DNA of 64,000 bases from Marinomonas hwangdonensis (GTDB taxonomy: Bacteria > Pseudomonadota > Gammaproteobacteria > Pseudomonadales > Marinomonadaceae), in NCBI RefSeq assembly GCF_003721245.1, contig NZ_RIZG01000002.1, positions 1 through 64,000 on the forward strand, read 5' to 3'. The position numbers were made by a program, and so were the translations under genes. This document shows, in pieces, positions 51,433 to 62,819 of this stretch (its first letter is position 1; the number at the start of each line of letters is the position of its first letter). The notes beneath the pieces were generated by a model. It did no database searches. It was given only the letters and a program-made list of their open reading frames with translations, and was not told where the DNA came from.

Positions 51433-52337
51433 AAAACGGAACTTGGCGCCAACTCTTGATCAGACTGCTGAAACGGATTACCAAAGTTTTGACGGTTCTG
51501 ATCTAGTAACTTCTTGTAGGCATCATCAGTCAATAACGTAATGCTGATGCGTCTGTTTTCAGCGCTGTCCGTATCAAAGCGATTATATGGAATCGTATCC
51601 GATAAACCAATCACCTGAGCAATACGATCATCTTTGATACCACCCTCTTCAAGAATGTAACGGGCGGCGTTGGCCCTGAGAGCAGATAAATCCCAGTTAT
51701 CAATACCGCCCGCACCAATAAATTTCGAAGAGTCTGTGTGTCCCGTAATGACGATAGGGTTAGTCACTTTATTAAAGATTGGGGCAATAGACAGCAAGGT
51801 ATTCTCAATATCCGGCATCATGCGCGCACTGCCACGCTCAAACATAGGCGCATCTGGGTTATCCAACAAAGTAATACGCACACCTAAGGGTGTAATCTCA
51901 ATACGCAGATTATTTTGTTTTGACACCATGATGTTCATCTTATTGAGCTCGTCGTTCAACACATCGTTTAAACTATTCGCCTCAGCCAACTCGGCACCGT
52001 TACCCAGCCTAGTGTCTGTATTTCTTACGTCCGCACTGCCCGACTCAGGCAACTGAAGATCAAGCTTCTTCTCTGGACTTTTTGCTGGACTTCCGCCCAA
52101 ATCAATCGGGTTAGCACTAAAGCCCGCCGTTGACTGACCCATAGGATCCTGAAAATACCCTTCGATACTAGCCAACTCCTCAGGAGAAGCCACACTCAAT
52201 ATCCAAAGCACCAAAAAAAGCGCCATCATGGCCAACGCAAAATCCGCTAAGGCAATTTTCCATGCACCGCCATGATGCCCGCCTTTTTTTACTTTTTTTA
52301 CGCGACGAATAACAAGCGAGTTGGAACCCAATGCCAT
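51429..52337 (-). CDS. motB: flagellar motor stator protein MotB
   Basis: The 302-aa stator subunit has one membrane segment (about 28-48) with the ion-binding D32 in KIALADFALAMMA, the same position as in E. coli. A plug/linker region and the OmpA-like peptidoglycan-binding domain follow (about 150-270; VITGHTDSSKF, DNWDLSALRANAARYIL, NRRISITLL). Sequence resembles proton-type MotB more than sodium-type PomB. It lies 32 nt after motA. Confidence 0.95.
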   Translation of the reverse strand: MALGSNSLVIRRVKKVKKGGHHGGAWKIALADFALAMMALFLVLWILSVASPEELASIEGYFQDPMGQSTAGFSANPIDLGGSPAKSPEKKLDLQLPESGSADVRNTDTRLGNGAELAEANSLNDVLNDELNKMNIMVSKQNNLRIEITPLGVRITLLDNPDAPMFERGSARMMPDIENTLLSIAPIFNKVTNPIVITGHTDSSKFIGAGGIDNWDLSALRANAARYILEEGGIKDDRIAQVIGLSDTIPYNRFDTDSAENRRISITLLTDDAYKKLLDQNRQNFGNPFQQSDQELAPSSVF

Positions 52338-52369
52338 CTACTTTCTCCTGTGTAATAAGTTAGAGGCGC

Positions 52370-53224
52370 TTATCGATATTGTTTGAGATCATCAGCAAGC
52401 TCAATAAAGCTTGGGCGCATATCTGGAGGAAGCAGTTTTCGTCCCGTTTCAACCGCAACAGGAGGGGCATACCCAGACACGATGGCACTCAAACTGGCTT
52501 TAACACACAAATACGCTTTCAGCTCATGAGCCCCTAAGCTTTCCATGTGTGAGGCCGCCGGACCCGCAAAACCGTAACCAAGGAAAATCCCCAAAAACGT
52601 CCCTACTAAGGCAGCTGCAACGTGCACACCTATTGCTTCAATTGGACCGCCAATAGATCCCATAGTAATCACAATACCCAAAACCGCTGCCACGATACCA
52701 AAACCTGGCAACCCTTCCGCCACTCTTGTCATAGCGTGACTCGGCGCCGCCAACTCTTCTTGAATTTGCTCAATTTCATTGTCCATGATGGCTTCAATTT
52801 CATACGCTGGCAGACCTGTTAAGGTGAAAATACGATAATTATCGGTCAAAAAATGGACAACCTCATGGTCCCGCAAGACCTCTGGAAAACGATTAAACAA
52901 TTCACTGGTCAGCGGTGACTCTATGTCTTCTTCAATGGACAAGAAGCCATTTTGACGACTTTTTTGAAATAAACAGTACATTAACCCAAGCAACTGAGCA
53001 TAAAAATGCTTATTGTGTCGACTCCCAGAAAACACTTGCGGCAACATAGCAAACACTTTCTTTTGCACGGAAAATGGATTAGCCACCATAAAAGCCCCTA
53101 GTGCAGCGCCACAAATAATAACGACTTCAAAGGGCTGCCATAACGCCAGCAGACTTCCATGCGATGCCAAATAACCGGTAACCACACTGACAATGACCAC
53201 CAAAAAACCAGCAAAAGCGAACAT
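52370..53224 (-). CDS. motA: flagellar motor stator protein MotA
   Basis: The 284-aa membrane protein forms the ion channel with MotB and contacts FliG. Hydrophobic segments lie at about 2-22, 30-50, 165-190 and 200-222; the cytoplasmic loop (about 60-160) carries charged residues for torque. GLPGFGIVAAVLGIVITMGS and GTFLGIFLGYGFAGP are typical of the third and fourth segments. Length is close to E. coli (295). It is the first gene of motAB and is divergent from the HDOD gene. Confidence 0.95.
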   Translation of the reverse strand: MFAFAGFLVVIVSVVTGYLASHGSLLALWQPFEVVIICGAALGAFMVANPFSVQKKVFAMLPQVFSGSRHNKHFYAQLLGLMYCLFQKSRQNGFLSIEEDIESPLTSELFNRFPEVLRDHEVVHFLTDNYRIFTLTGLPAYEIEAIMDNEIEQIQEELAAPSHAMTRVAEGLPGFGIVAAVLGIVITMGSIGGPIEAIGVHVAAALVGTFLGIFLGYGFAGPAASHMESLGAHELKAYLCVKASLSAIVSGYAPPVAVETGRKLLPPDMRPSFIELADDLKQYR

Positions 53225-53282
53225 ATTCTCTTCCTTACAACCAACAACGTATTTTCTGTTTGCATTATCAAGTATGATTAAA

Positions 53283-53298
53283 TTGTTTATACAAACAA
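53283..53298. repeat. 6-bp inverted repeat in the motA/HDOD divergent region
   Basis: TTGTTT and AAACAA flank ATAC in the 111-nt space between the divergent motA and HDOD genes. The size is right for an operator half-site pair, but no regulator is known for it and the region is AT-rich. Confidence 0.35.
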
Positions 53299-53335
53299 GA
53301 GCATACTAACTTCCGAGCCACTAATGTAACCAGCT

Positions 53336-54829
53336 ATGATAGACAAGTCACCCTTTGGCCTTAATGAATGGCTACATTTTCTAAAAAATAAAAAGCTTCC
53401 TGTCAAAGCCAGCGTTTTGATTCGCCTCAAAACTCAAGTAAAACGCGCTGACGACACCTTAGAAAATATGCAAGCCAATATCGCCTCAGACCCGTTCTTA
53501 GCGTTTGCCATTCTCAATGAAGCCAATCGAATTCTTCCCAACAAGAGTACTGACATTAAAACACCGTTTCATGCTGCTACCATGGTGGGGATGAATGGTC
53601 TTGAAAAGCTTTTACCGCAATTTGCCCCTTATGAAGATAAAAAGCAAAAAACACCTCATATAAGCGCTTTTTTAGAAAACGTCCAAGTCAGTTACGAAGC
53701 CGCCTCCATAGCAAGAAGTTGGGCGATTGGTAAGCTGACTAGTCACGAAGATGATATTTTTTGGACCACACTTTTTAGAGATACCGCTCGATGGTTAATG
53801 TGGTTTTATGCCAGCCCTGTCATGCAAGCGCTGCAAAAAAAAATCCAACAGGGTGAAAAATCGAGTCAAGCAGAATTAAGTATTTTAGGGTGCCGTTTAG
53901 ACGAGTTGACAGCTCACCTTTGCACTCACTGGCATACCCCACAAAAAATCATTGATTCATTCCTAAAGAAGCACATTCCAAATGCGAAAGAATTACAGGT
54001 GCTTGCCCATCTGGCGCATCACCCTGATGAATTACCTGGCTTTACCGAAGATAAGCGCCTGACACTGATTATCAATAATCCTTTGGTCTTCTCATATTGC
54101 GCAAGCAAAGTGGCTCATGAAGCCAGTTTAATGAGGTGGGACTCTAGAAACCTGCCTTTTTATTATCGCGTTGTGGCAACCATTATGCACCGCAGAATTG
54201 GTGAGGTCATCCAAATGGCGCACCTCGCGTGCGTTGAATCCGCAAAAAAATACCGTATAAGCGAGACTCCTTCACTTGCTCAAAGACTGTTAGATACGAC
54301 GCTTTTTACAAGCAAACCTGACCCTAGAACTAAGCAGACGAAAAAGGTCGCTGCCGCCTTGTCACCAATAGCCGACCTAAAAAAGACTGTCAAAAAAGCC
54401 GGCATTCTAGACACCAAACAAAAAGCCCAGCTGGCGCTAAAAACCATTAAGCTTGCCATTCCCAACGCATTGCATACGATTATTTTTAAGCACGCTAATG
54501 GAAAAACCTTGCCAGCTTACCAATACGGTTATAACTTAGAAACCATCAAAGCCATTAAGTGGAATGCCCCTTCTGTCGTTTTCAACACTATGTCACGAAA
54601 ACGCTCCGCCAATCACTTATCAGGCCAAAAACTCACTCGCATTTTAAAAGACTTGCCTGACAACACGGACCAAATTATTGATAACACCAGCCACCTCATG
54701 CTCGTGTCCACACACACTTCAGCAACTGAAATGCTGTTATTTTGGCTAGAAACGCGCAACGAATTTACTGAAATCGATTTTAAAAACCTTAAACAGATTG
54801 TGTCTCTTATCAGTGACAACACTCAATAA
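53336..54829 (+). CDS. HDOD domain-containing protein
   Basis: The 497-aa cytoplasmic protein carries an HDOD domain in about residues 15-270 (VLIRLKTQVKRADDTLENMQANIASDPFL split across its start, FAILNEANRILPN, AATMVGMNGLEKLLPQF). HDOD proteins are linked to signalling, motility and cyclic di-GMP but their biochemistry is poorly defined. The C-terminal 160 residues may form a GAF-like sensory fold, although I see no firm motif. It is divergent from motA and 25 nt upstream of psd, a place occupied by other genes in pseudomonads. Confidence 0.8.
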   Translation: MIDKSPFGLNEWLHFLKNKKLPVKASVLIRLKTQVKRADDTLENMQANIASDPFLAFAILNEANRILPNKSTDIKTPFHAATMVGMNGLEKLLPQFAPYEDKKQKTPHISAFLENVQVSYEAASIARSWAIGKLTSHEDDIFWTTLFRDTARWLMWFYASPVMQALQKKIQQGEKSSQAELSILGCRLDELTAHLCTHWHTPQKIIDSFLKKHIPNAKELQVLAHLAHHPDELPGFTEDKRLTLIINNPLVFSYCASKVAHEASLMRWDSRNLPFYYRVVATIMHRRIGEVIQMAHLACVESAKKYRISETPSLAQRLLDTTLFTSKPDPRTKQTKKVAAALSPIADLKKTVKKAGILDTKQKAQLALKTIKLAIPNALHTIIFKHANGKTLPAYQYGYNLETIKAIKWNAPSVVFNTMSRKRSANHLSGQKLTRILKDLPDNTDQIIDNTSHLMLVSTHTSATEMLLFWLETRNEFTEIDFKNLKQIVSLISDNTQ

Positions 54830-54854
54830 ATACATTTAGATCAGGATAACAAAC

Positions 54855-55715
54855 GTGACCAAAGATCAACTTTTTGCTTTTGCTCAACACATCACACCAC
54901 AAAAAACACTTTCGCGCGCCATTGGCAAAATAGCAGAGTGTGAAAACCGCTGGGTCAAAAATACTTTTATTAGTCAATTCGTTAAAAAATATCAGGTTGA
55001 CATGTCGGAAGCCATAAACAGCGACCCTTTGTCTTATCGTAATTTTAATGATTTTTTTACTCGCGCTATTCGTCCAGAGCTTCGACCGATTTGCGATCAA
55101 GACGACGGTATTGCCTGCCCTGCTGATGGCGCTATCAGCCAGCTTGGCAACATCGAATATGGCACTCTTTTCCAAGCCAAGGGACACAATTACAGCCTGA
55201 CCGATTTGTTAGGAGGAGATGCGTCACTCTCAAATCAATTTCTAGGCGGCTCTTTTGCTACCGTGTATCTTTCACCCAAAGATTACCATCGCGTGCACAT
55301 GCCACTGACGGGCAAACTGACAAAAATGATCCACATTCCGGGCAAGCTATTCTCGGTTAATAAAGTCACAGCAGAACAAATCCCCAATGTTTTTGCTCGC
55401 AATGAACGCACAGTGTGTTTGTTTGATACAGAAGCAGGACCAATGGCGGTGATATTAGTCGGCGCTATGATTGTTGCAAGCATTGAAACCGTCTGGGCAG
55501 GACAAGTTACTCCTTTTAACAAACAGGTTGTCACCTGGAACTACGACGCGCTAAATAATATAGAGCTCAAAAAAGGCGAAGAAATGGGGCGATTTAAATT
55601 GGGCTCAACCGCCATTGTTCTATTCGGTAAAGACGCCATCAACTGGGAAGAATCTCTGCAAGCAGAAACCCCCACTAAAATGGGCATGCACTTTGGCCGC
55701 ATTGTCGAAAAATAA
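54855..55715 (+). CDS. psd: phosphatidylserine decarboxylase proenzyme
   Basis: The 286-aa inner membrane-associated enzyme makes phosphatidylethanolamine. The proenzyme self-cleaves at the LGST motif; S251 should become the pyruvoyl group of the 35-residue-plus alpha chain. Other family blocks are NDFFTRAIRPELRPI and YLSPKDYHRVHMPLTG with the catalytic His. Translation starts at GTG with AGGA 8 nt upstream. It probably shares a transcript with the HDOD gene. Confidence 0.97.
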   Translation: MTKDQLFAFAQHITPQKTLSRAIGKIAECENRWVKNTFISQFVKKYQVDMSEAINSDPLSYRNFNDFFTRAIRPELRPICDQDDGIACPADGAISQLGNIEYGTLFQAKGHNYSLTDLLGGDASLSNQFLGGSFATVYLSPKDYHRVHMPLTGKLTKMIHIPGKLFSVNKVTAEQIPNVFARNERTVCLFDTEAGPMAVILVGAMIVASIETVWAGQVTPFNKQVVTWNYDALNNIELKKGEEMGRFKLGSTAIVLFGKDAINWEESLQAETPTKMGMHFGRIVEK

Positions 55716-55757
55716 TACCAACCATCGCATTCATGCAATAAAAAATGCAATAAAAAA

Positions 55758-55792
55758 GCCCTCCAATCCTGGTCAGCCAGCTATTGGGGGGC
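55758..55792 (-). terminator. terminator after the serine hydrolase gene
   Basis: GCCCTCCAAT pairs with ATTGGGGGGC (one G-U), with an inner CTGG/CCAG stem. On the minus strand TTTTTT follows, so it ends the leftward serine hydrolase gene. It lies in the convergent space with psd. Confidence 0.85.
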
Positions 55793-55863
55793 ACTTAAGC
55801 TACACATCTAGTGATACACGACCTAAACCAGAAAAGTAAGATAGATCACGATCAATAATAATT

Positions 55864-56853
55864 CTAATCCTCCGCCTTAAGTACAGACACAATATCACGA
55901 CTCACCATGTCATGAAGCAAATCCCGATACCCTGTTCGTCCCGATGGCAAGTTTTCTTCTGACGTGATGGCGATGGTTAATTCTAGTGACGGCAATACAT
56001 AAACCATTTGCCCACCGTACCCCCATCCATAGTAACCCTGCACCCCCGAAAACGACTGAATAAACCATCCGTATCCATACTCCCCCCGATGAAAACGAGA
56101 CTGCGTTCTTGGCGTCCAACTTTCTTTTATCCAGTCTTCAGAAATGAGGCGCTGACCTGTCTTAGTAATACCACCTCGACGATACAGCTCACCAAAAGCC
56201 AACAAAGAAGCTGGCGTCATACCGACTTGATTGCCTCCCATTGGAATACCTTGCGGACTTGTCTCCCAACTTTGCACCCACACACCAGACCCTTCAAGCC
56301 ACTGATTGGCTAATCGATAAGTGTGCTGACCACTCTGTCGCATAATAATGGCAGATAGCAAATGCGTATTACCCGTTGAATACTGCATAGCACCGCCCAC
56401 CGCTTCGACAAAGGGCCTTGAAAGTGCTGACTTCACCCAGTCATCGCTCGTCACCCATCGCCCATAGTTTCGGCCAGATGTTCGCTCCAATCCCGCTTGC
56501 ATAGAAAGTAAGTGACCAATCGTTACGTCACTTAAGCGCGAATCTGGGTTACTGGGTAAGCGATCAGCCAATAACGCTACAACTGGCTGATCAACGCCCT
56601 CCAGAATACCGCGATCAATGGCTATACCTACAAGTGCGGACATCAGTGATTTTGACGCAGACTTGATATTAGCTAGCTCATTAATATCGGCTTTGTTATA
56701 CGCCTTTGCCCACACTAATTCCCCCTTATGGGCGACATGGATCGTTTTGATATTAGAAAACCCTTCCGCCGTTTTGTCCATAGCACCTAGATCTAAAGCG
56801 CTAGCTTCGACACTGACAAATAACGCACACAAACCGAGTTCTAAACAACGCAT
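55864..56853 (-). CDS. secreted serine hydrolase, class C beta-lactamase-like
   Basis: The 329-aa protein has a likely signal peptide (1-19, ending ASA-L) and a penicillin-binding/esterase fold. The nucleophile motif SASK is at 65-68. At the second motif the usual Tyr-x-Asn reads YST (158-160), followed by GN. The third region reads GWGYGG rather than KTG. This fits the serine hydrolase/esterase group (EstB, 6-aminohexanoate-dimer hydrolase-like) better than a true beta-lactamase. Substrate is unknown. It stands alone between two terminators. Confidence 0.85.
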   Translation of the reverse strand: MRCLELGLCALFVSVEASALDLGAMDKTAEGFSNIKTIHVAHKGELVWAKAYNKADINELANIKSASKSLMSALVGIAIDRGILEGVDQPVVALLADRLPSNPDSRLSDVTIGHLLSMQAGLERTSGRNYGRWVTSDDWVKSALSRPFVEAVGGAMQYSTGNTHLLSAIIMRQSGQHTYRLANQWLEGSGVWVQSWETSPQGIPMGGNQVGMTPASLLAFGELYRRGGITKTGQRLISEDWIKESWTPRTQSRFHRGEYGYGWFIQSFSGVQGYYGWGYGGQMVYVLPSLELTIAITSEENLPSGRTGYRDLLHDMVSRDIVSVLKAED

Positions 56854-56933
56854 ACTAACCCACCTAAGATTTAAACCACTTACTCAATTTAAGCAATAAA
56901 CACCCATACAGTATAATAAATTCAAAACGACAA

Positions 56934-56960
56934 TAAAAAACCCGCACAAAGCGGGCTTTT
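56934..56960 (-). terminator. terminator after secF
   Basis: On the minus strand AAAGCCCGC-TTTGT-GCGGGTTTTTT forms a stem with a T run, 46 nt past the secF stop. It ends the queA-tgt-yajC-secD-secF operon. Confidence 0.9.
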
Positions 56961-57006
56961 ATTATCTTTACGCGTCTTTTTCAAACATTCAAGTTTAAAC
57001 AATCCA

Positions 57007-57921
57007 CTATGGTGTTTCGTCTTCAAGTTCTTCTTTCGGTGCGGGTATTAAATCTTCTCTGGTAATATTTAACGCCAGCAATAAGTTAGCTGCGACAAAC
57101 ACTGACGAGTAAGTCCCGATCACTATGCCCACCAAGAGTGCTTGCGAGAAACTGTTAATTGCCTCCCCACCAAAAAGAAACAATACCAATAACACAAAAA
57201 TAGTTGTTAACGACGTAATCAAGGTTCGACCTAGCGTTTGGTTAATCGATTCATTGATCAAATCATAGGGTTCGATGTCACGCATGACGCGAAAGTTTTC
57301 CCTAATCCTATCGCACACAACAATGGTGTCATTTAGGGAGTAACCTACTACTGCTAGCAAAGCAGCCAACACCGTCAGATCAAACTCCACCTCGAAAAGC
57401 GAAAAGAACCCCAAGGTGATGATGACGTCATGGGCCAAAGCCGCTACAGACGCTAATGAAAACTTAAACTGAAAGCGTACAGCGACGTATATCATTACCA
57501 CAGCCAGGGCGAGTAACATGCCCAGACCACCCTGTTCACGCAACTCTTCGCCTACCTGAGCGCCCACAAACTCAGAGCGTTTTAGGGTGACACGAGTGTC
57601 AGCGCCATCTTGCAGAGTTAACAGAACCTCATCACCCAAAGTGGGTGTATAAGCATTTGCCAAACGAACCACAACGTCGGTTGAAGACCCAAAGTTCTGC
57701 ACCACCACATCGCCATAACCATTAGCAGCAAGCAGCTCCCGAACATCTTCTAGATCTGGCGCTTCTTGATAACCCACTTCAATCAGGGTGCCACCGGTAA
57801 AATCTAAACCAAATTGCAAACCCTTTACCGCTAACGAGCCAATTGATACCAAAAGCAGCACAATTGAGAAAACAGCAACCAGCTTGCGCATTGCCATAAA
57901 TGGAATATTTGTCACTTTCAT
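57007..57921 (-). CDS. secF: protein translocase subunit SecF
   Basis: The 304-aa RND-type membrane protein works with SecD to pull exported proteins out of SecYEG using the proton gradient. It has six membrane segments, one at about 14-34 and five between about 125 and 290, around the small periplasmic P1 domain. GLDFTGGTLIEVGY and YSLNDTIVVCDRIREN are conserved blocks. It follows secD by 9 nt. Confidence 0.97.
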   Translation of the reverse strand: MKVTNIPFMAMRKLVAVFSIVLLLVSIGSLAVKGLQFGLDFTGGTLIEVGYQEAPDLEDVRELLAANGYGDVVVQNFGSSTDVVVRLANAYTPTLGDEVLLTLQDGADTRVTLKRSEFVGAQVGEELREQGGLGMLLALAVVMIYVAVRFQFKFSLASVAALAHDVIITLGFFSLFEVEFDLTVLAALLAVVGYSLNDTIVVCDRIRENFRVMRDIEPYDLINESINQTLGRTLITSLTTIFVLLVLFLFGGEAINSFSQALLVGIVIGTYSSVFVAANLLLALNITREDLIPAPKEELEDETP

Positions 57922-57930
57922 GGCGCTCTC

Positions 57931-59781
57931 CTAAATGTACAGTTTCTTGTTTTTACGACCACCATACACAAGATTTACCTGCGCACGAGTCACGATGAGC
58001 GCTGTAAACATCGAGGTAATAATCCCTAACGATAAGGTCACAGCAAACCCTTTGACTGGTCCAGTACCAACTGCAAATAAGATTACAGCCACCAATAAAG
58101 TGGTAATATTGGCATCAAAAATCGTCGTAAAAGCACGATTAAATCCTGAATGGATAGCTTGCTGACTGGGCACACCATTTGCCAGCTCCTCTTTTATCCT
58201 TGAGAAAATCAACACATTCGCGTCAACAGCCATCCCCATTGTCAGAACAATACCAGCGATACCGGGCAAAGTTAACGTAGCTGATAGCAATGACATACAG
58301 GCCATCAATAACATGATGTTTAACGCTAACGAAATGTTGGCAAAAACACCAAACACCTTGTAATAAACTAGCATAAACAACATAACGACCATTAAGCCTA
58401 TCTGCGCAGAACTCACCCCTAGCTTAATATTCTCAGCACCCAAACTCGGCCCAATCGTACGCTCCTCAACAAAGTAGATAGGTGCGGCAAGCGCACCAGC
58501 TCGCAATAATAGCGCCAATTCAGACGACTCACGGGGGCTGTCTAAACCGGTAATACGAAATGAGTTACCCAATGTTGTTTGGATTGTTGCCAATGAAATA
58601 ATGCTTTTTTCGCTGTAGCTACGACGAACCTCTTCCAACTCACCGTCTTTTTCAACGAAACGACTGCGAGACTTGTGTTCGATAAACACCACGGCCATAT
58701 TACGGCCAACAGCAGAACGAGTGACTTTACTCATCTGCTTGCCGCCCTTGCCATCTAAACTGATGTTTACCTGTGGACGTCCATTTTCATCAAACGAAGA
58801 ACTGGCATCTGAAACACTGTCACCAGTAATAATGATATCTCGCTCTAAACGCGCCGTACGCCCACTGCCATCGCGGAAGGTCAAGGATTCAATATCCGAA
58901 CCCCTATCGTCTAACCCTGCCTCAAGGCGGAACTCCAAGTTAGCCGTAGCACCAATAATACGTTTTGCCGCTGCCGTGTCTTGTACACCAGGCAATTCTA
59001 CAACAATGCGATTTGTACCCTGACGCTGCACTAAAGGCTCAGCGACGCCCAACTCATTAACGCGATTACGCAATGTCGTTAAGTTCTGCTGAAGCGCATA
59101 CACTTCAATTTCTTGCTTCGCCACTTCCGTAAAACGAACATCTAAGTAAAAATCACCCTCAGTTTGACGAGAGGTGTAACGATATTCAGCAAATTCATCT
59201 TCTAAAATCGTCTCTGCTGCCGACAAATCAGCTTCCTGCAAGAATCGGATCGATAGGACTTCTCCATCTACTTCAACACTGCGGTAACGTATCCTGTCAT
59301 TTCGTAGCAACACCTTCATTTCGCTGGACGCGATTTCGAGTCGCTGTCTAAGCGCAGCAGGCGTATCAACTTCTAGCAAAAAATGCACACCACCGCGCAG
59401 ATCAAGGCCCAATTTCGCAGGTCCTGCACCCAACGAAGACAGCCAATCTGGCGTTGTTGGCACCAAATTAAGTGCCGTCACGAAACCTTCACCTAATGCC
59501 GCCGCCACAATGGGTTTAGCAGCCAGCTGGTCCTCACCGCTATTGAAGCGTAAGGTACCGCCAACAGAGGTAACCTCTGCCTCTTTTAATTCAATATTGG
59601 CTTTTTCGAGCGCGTCTTTCGCTGTTTGTATTGTTCGCTCGTCAACCACAGACGTGGCTTTTTGGGTAGATAGTTGTAGCGCTGGATCATCTGGATAAAG
59701 ATTTGGGAAGGCATACAGTAGCCCCAAAGCCAAAACAAGAAGAATTAGCAAATACTTCCACAAGGGGTACTTGTTAAGCAT
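57931..59781 (-). CDS. secD: protein translocase subunit SecD
   Basis: The 616-aa partner of SecF has a first membrane segment (about 7-26), a large periplasmic region with P1 head and base domains (about 35-450; LGLDLRGGVHFLLEVD at about 129-144, VVELPGVQDTAAAKRIIGAT) and five C-terminal membrane segments. GMAVDANVLIFSRIKEEL near 515-532 is the proton-path motif. Length matches E. coli (615). A terminator-like hairpin lies between yajC and this gene. Confidence 0.97.
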   Translation of the reverse strand: MLNKYPLWKYLLILLVLALGLLYAFPNLYPDDPALQLSTQKATSVVDERTIQTAKDALEKANIELKEAEVTSVGGTLRFNSGEDQLAAKPIVAAALGEGFVTALNLVPTTPDWLSSLGAGPAKLGLDLRGGVHFLLEVDTPAALRQRLEIASSEMKVLLRNDRIRYRSVEVDGEVLSIRFLQEADLSAAETILEDEFAEYRYTSRQTEGDFYLDVRFTEVAKQEIEVYALQQNLTTLRNRVNELGVAEPLVQRQGTNRIVVELPGVQDTAAAKRIIGATANLEFRLEAGLDDRGSDIESLTFRDGSGRTARLERDIIITGDSVSDASSSFDENGRPQVNISLDGKGGKQMSKVTRSAVGRNMAVVFIEHKSRSRFVEKDGELEEVRRSYSEKSIISLATIQTTLGNSFRITGLDSPRESSELALLLRAGALAAPIYFVEERTIGPSLGAENIKLGVSSAQIGLMVVMLFMLVYYKVFGVFANISLALNIMLLMACMSLLSATLTLPGIAGIVLTMGMAVDANVLIFSRIKEELANGVPSQQAIHSGFNRAFTTIFDANITTLLVAVILFAVGTGPVKGFAVTLSLGIITSMFTALIVTRAQVNLVYGGRKNKKLYI

Positions 59782-59822
59782 GAAAAGTCCTTTACACCTA
59801 AATTTAATGACTAGAGGAAAAG

Positions 59823-59849
59823 AAAAACGCCTCAGTCGAGGCGCTTTTC
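59823..59849 (-). terminator. hairpin with U-run between yajC and secD
   Basis: On the minus strand CGCCTC-GACT-GAGGCG, extended by AAGG-like A/T pairs, is followed by TTTTTCTTTT. It looks like an intrinsic terminator inside the yajC-secDF operon and may make secDF expression lower than yajC expression. Confidence 0.72.
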
Positions 59850-59857
59850 TAAGAAAG

Positions 59858-60184
59858 TTAGATAGACTTCAATGTTCCTTTGGGCAACACGGCTGCCACA
59901 GAAGCCTTCTGAAATTTCATTTCAATGCCTTCGGCCACTTCAAGCATGACGTAGTTATCGTCAACTTTAGACACTTTACCTAAAACACCACCGCCAGTAA
60001 CGACCTCGGTGCCTTTTGCTAGCGATGCAATCAAGTTTTTATGCTCTTTTGCACGTTTCGCTTGTGGGCGCCACATAAGGAAGTAAAAAATGACAACGAA
60101 GCCCGCAAGAAGCACTAGGTTAAAAATACCTGCATCTGCTGGTGCGCCGCCTTCAGCGTAAGCTGGTGAGATCAATGCGATCAT
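59858..60184 (-). CDS. yajC: preprotein translocase subunit YajC
   Basis: The 108-aa small membrane protein is part of the SecDF-YajC complex. One membrane segment is visible at about 19-38 (IFNLVLLAGFVVIFYFLMW), followed by the conserved RPQAKRAKEHKNLIASLAKG and VTGGGVLGKVSKVDDNYV. Length matches E. coli (110). It lies between tgt and secD. Confidence 0.97.
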   Translation of the reverse strand: MIALISPAYAEGGAPADAGIFNLVLLAGFVVIFYFLMWRPQAKRAKEHKNLIASLAKGTEVVTGGGVLGKVSKVDDNYVMLEVAEGIEMKFQKASVAAVLPKGTLKSI

Positions 60185-60252
60185 GGTGTTAACTCTCCAA
60201 TGGTTTATGAAACTGTTGCGGCCTTTTTATCAAGGAATCCGCATATATTTGT

Positions 60253-62468
<2,216 letters not shown>

Positions 62469-62579
62469 AAGTTAAAGCCACCTATTAAAATCAGCCCGGC
62501 ATTCTAGCGAAAATCCCAGTAAAAAGGTACTTCCACAGGACGACATCTTAAAAAGATTAAAAAACATGGCTATTTAATA

Positions 62580-62607
62580 TTGACTTATTTTCAAAAGGCC
62601 ATAGAAT
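62580..62607 (+). promoter_or_regulatory. tRNA-Leu promoter
   Basis: TTGACT and TAGAAT are separated by 16 nt, with the discriminator ACGCATCACC after the -10 box. The expected start lies about 12 nt before the mature tRNA. This is the clearest sigma-70 type promoter in the window. Confidence 0.8.
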
Positions 62608-62626
62608 ACGCATCACCTTTTTCAAG

Positions 62627-62711
62627 GCCAGTATGGTGGAATTGGTAGACACGACGGATTCAAAATCCGTTGCCTTCGGGTGTGGCGGTTCGAGTCCGCC
62701 TACTGGTACCA
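62627..62711 (+). tRNA. tRNA-Leu (CAA)
   Basis: This 85-nt class II tRNA has a long variable arm and encoded CCA. Anticodon stem ACGGA/TCCGT encloses loop TTCAAAA, giving anticodon CAA for UUG codons. The acceptor stem GCCAGTA pairs with TACTGGT with a G-U at the end. It resembles E. coli leuX in size and loop. Confidence 0.97.
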
Positions 62712-62715
62712 ACAT

Positions 62716-62748
62716 GAAAGCCCTGATCTTTGATCAGGGCTTTTTTTG
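62716..62748 (+). terminator. terminator after tRNA-Leu
   Basis: AAAGCCCTGATC-TTT-GATCAGGGCTTT is followed by TTTTG. It begins 5 nt after the tRNA CCA end. Confidence 0.93.
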
Positions 62749-62819
62749 TTCTTTGAATGCCATGTTCCTCAAATGCCATTCTTGGGCAATCAACAAGTCA
62801 ATTAGGAACAAAATTATTT

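Noticed and set aside
53225..53282. Sigma-28 flagellar promoter for motA
   Set aside because: TAAA and a GATAA-like box occur but the spacing is 13 nt instead of about 15, and the GCC part is missing.
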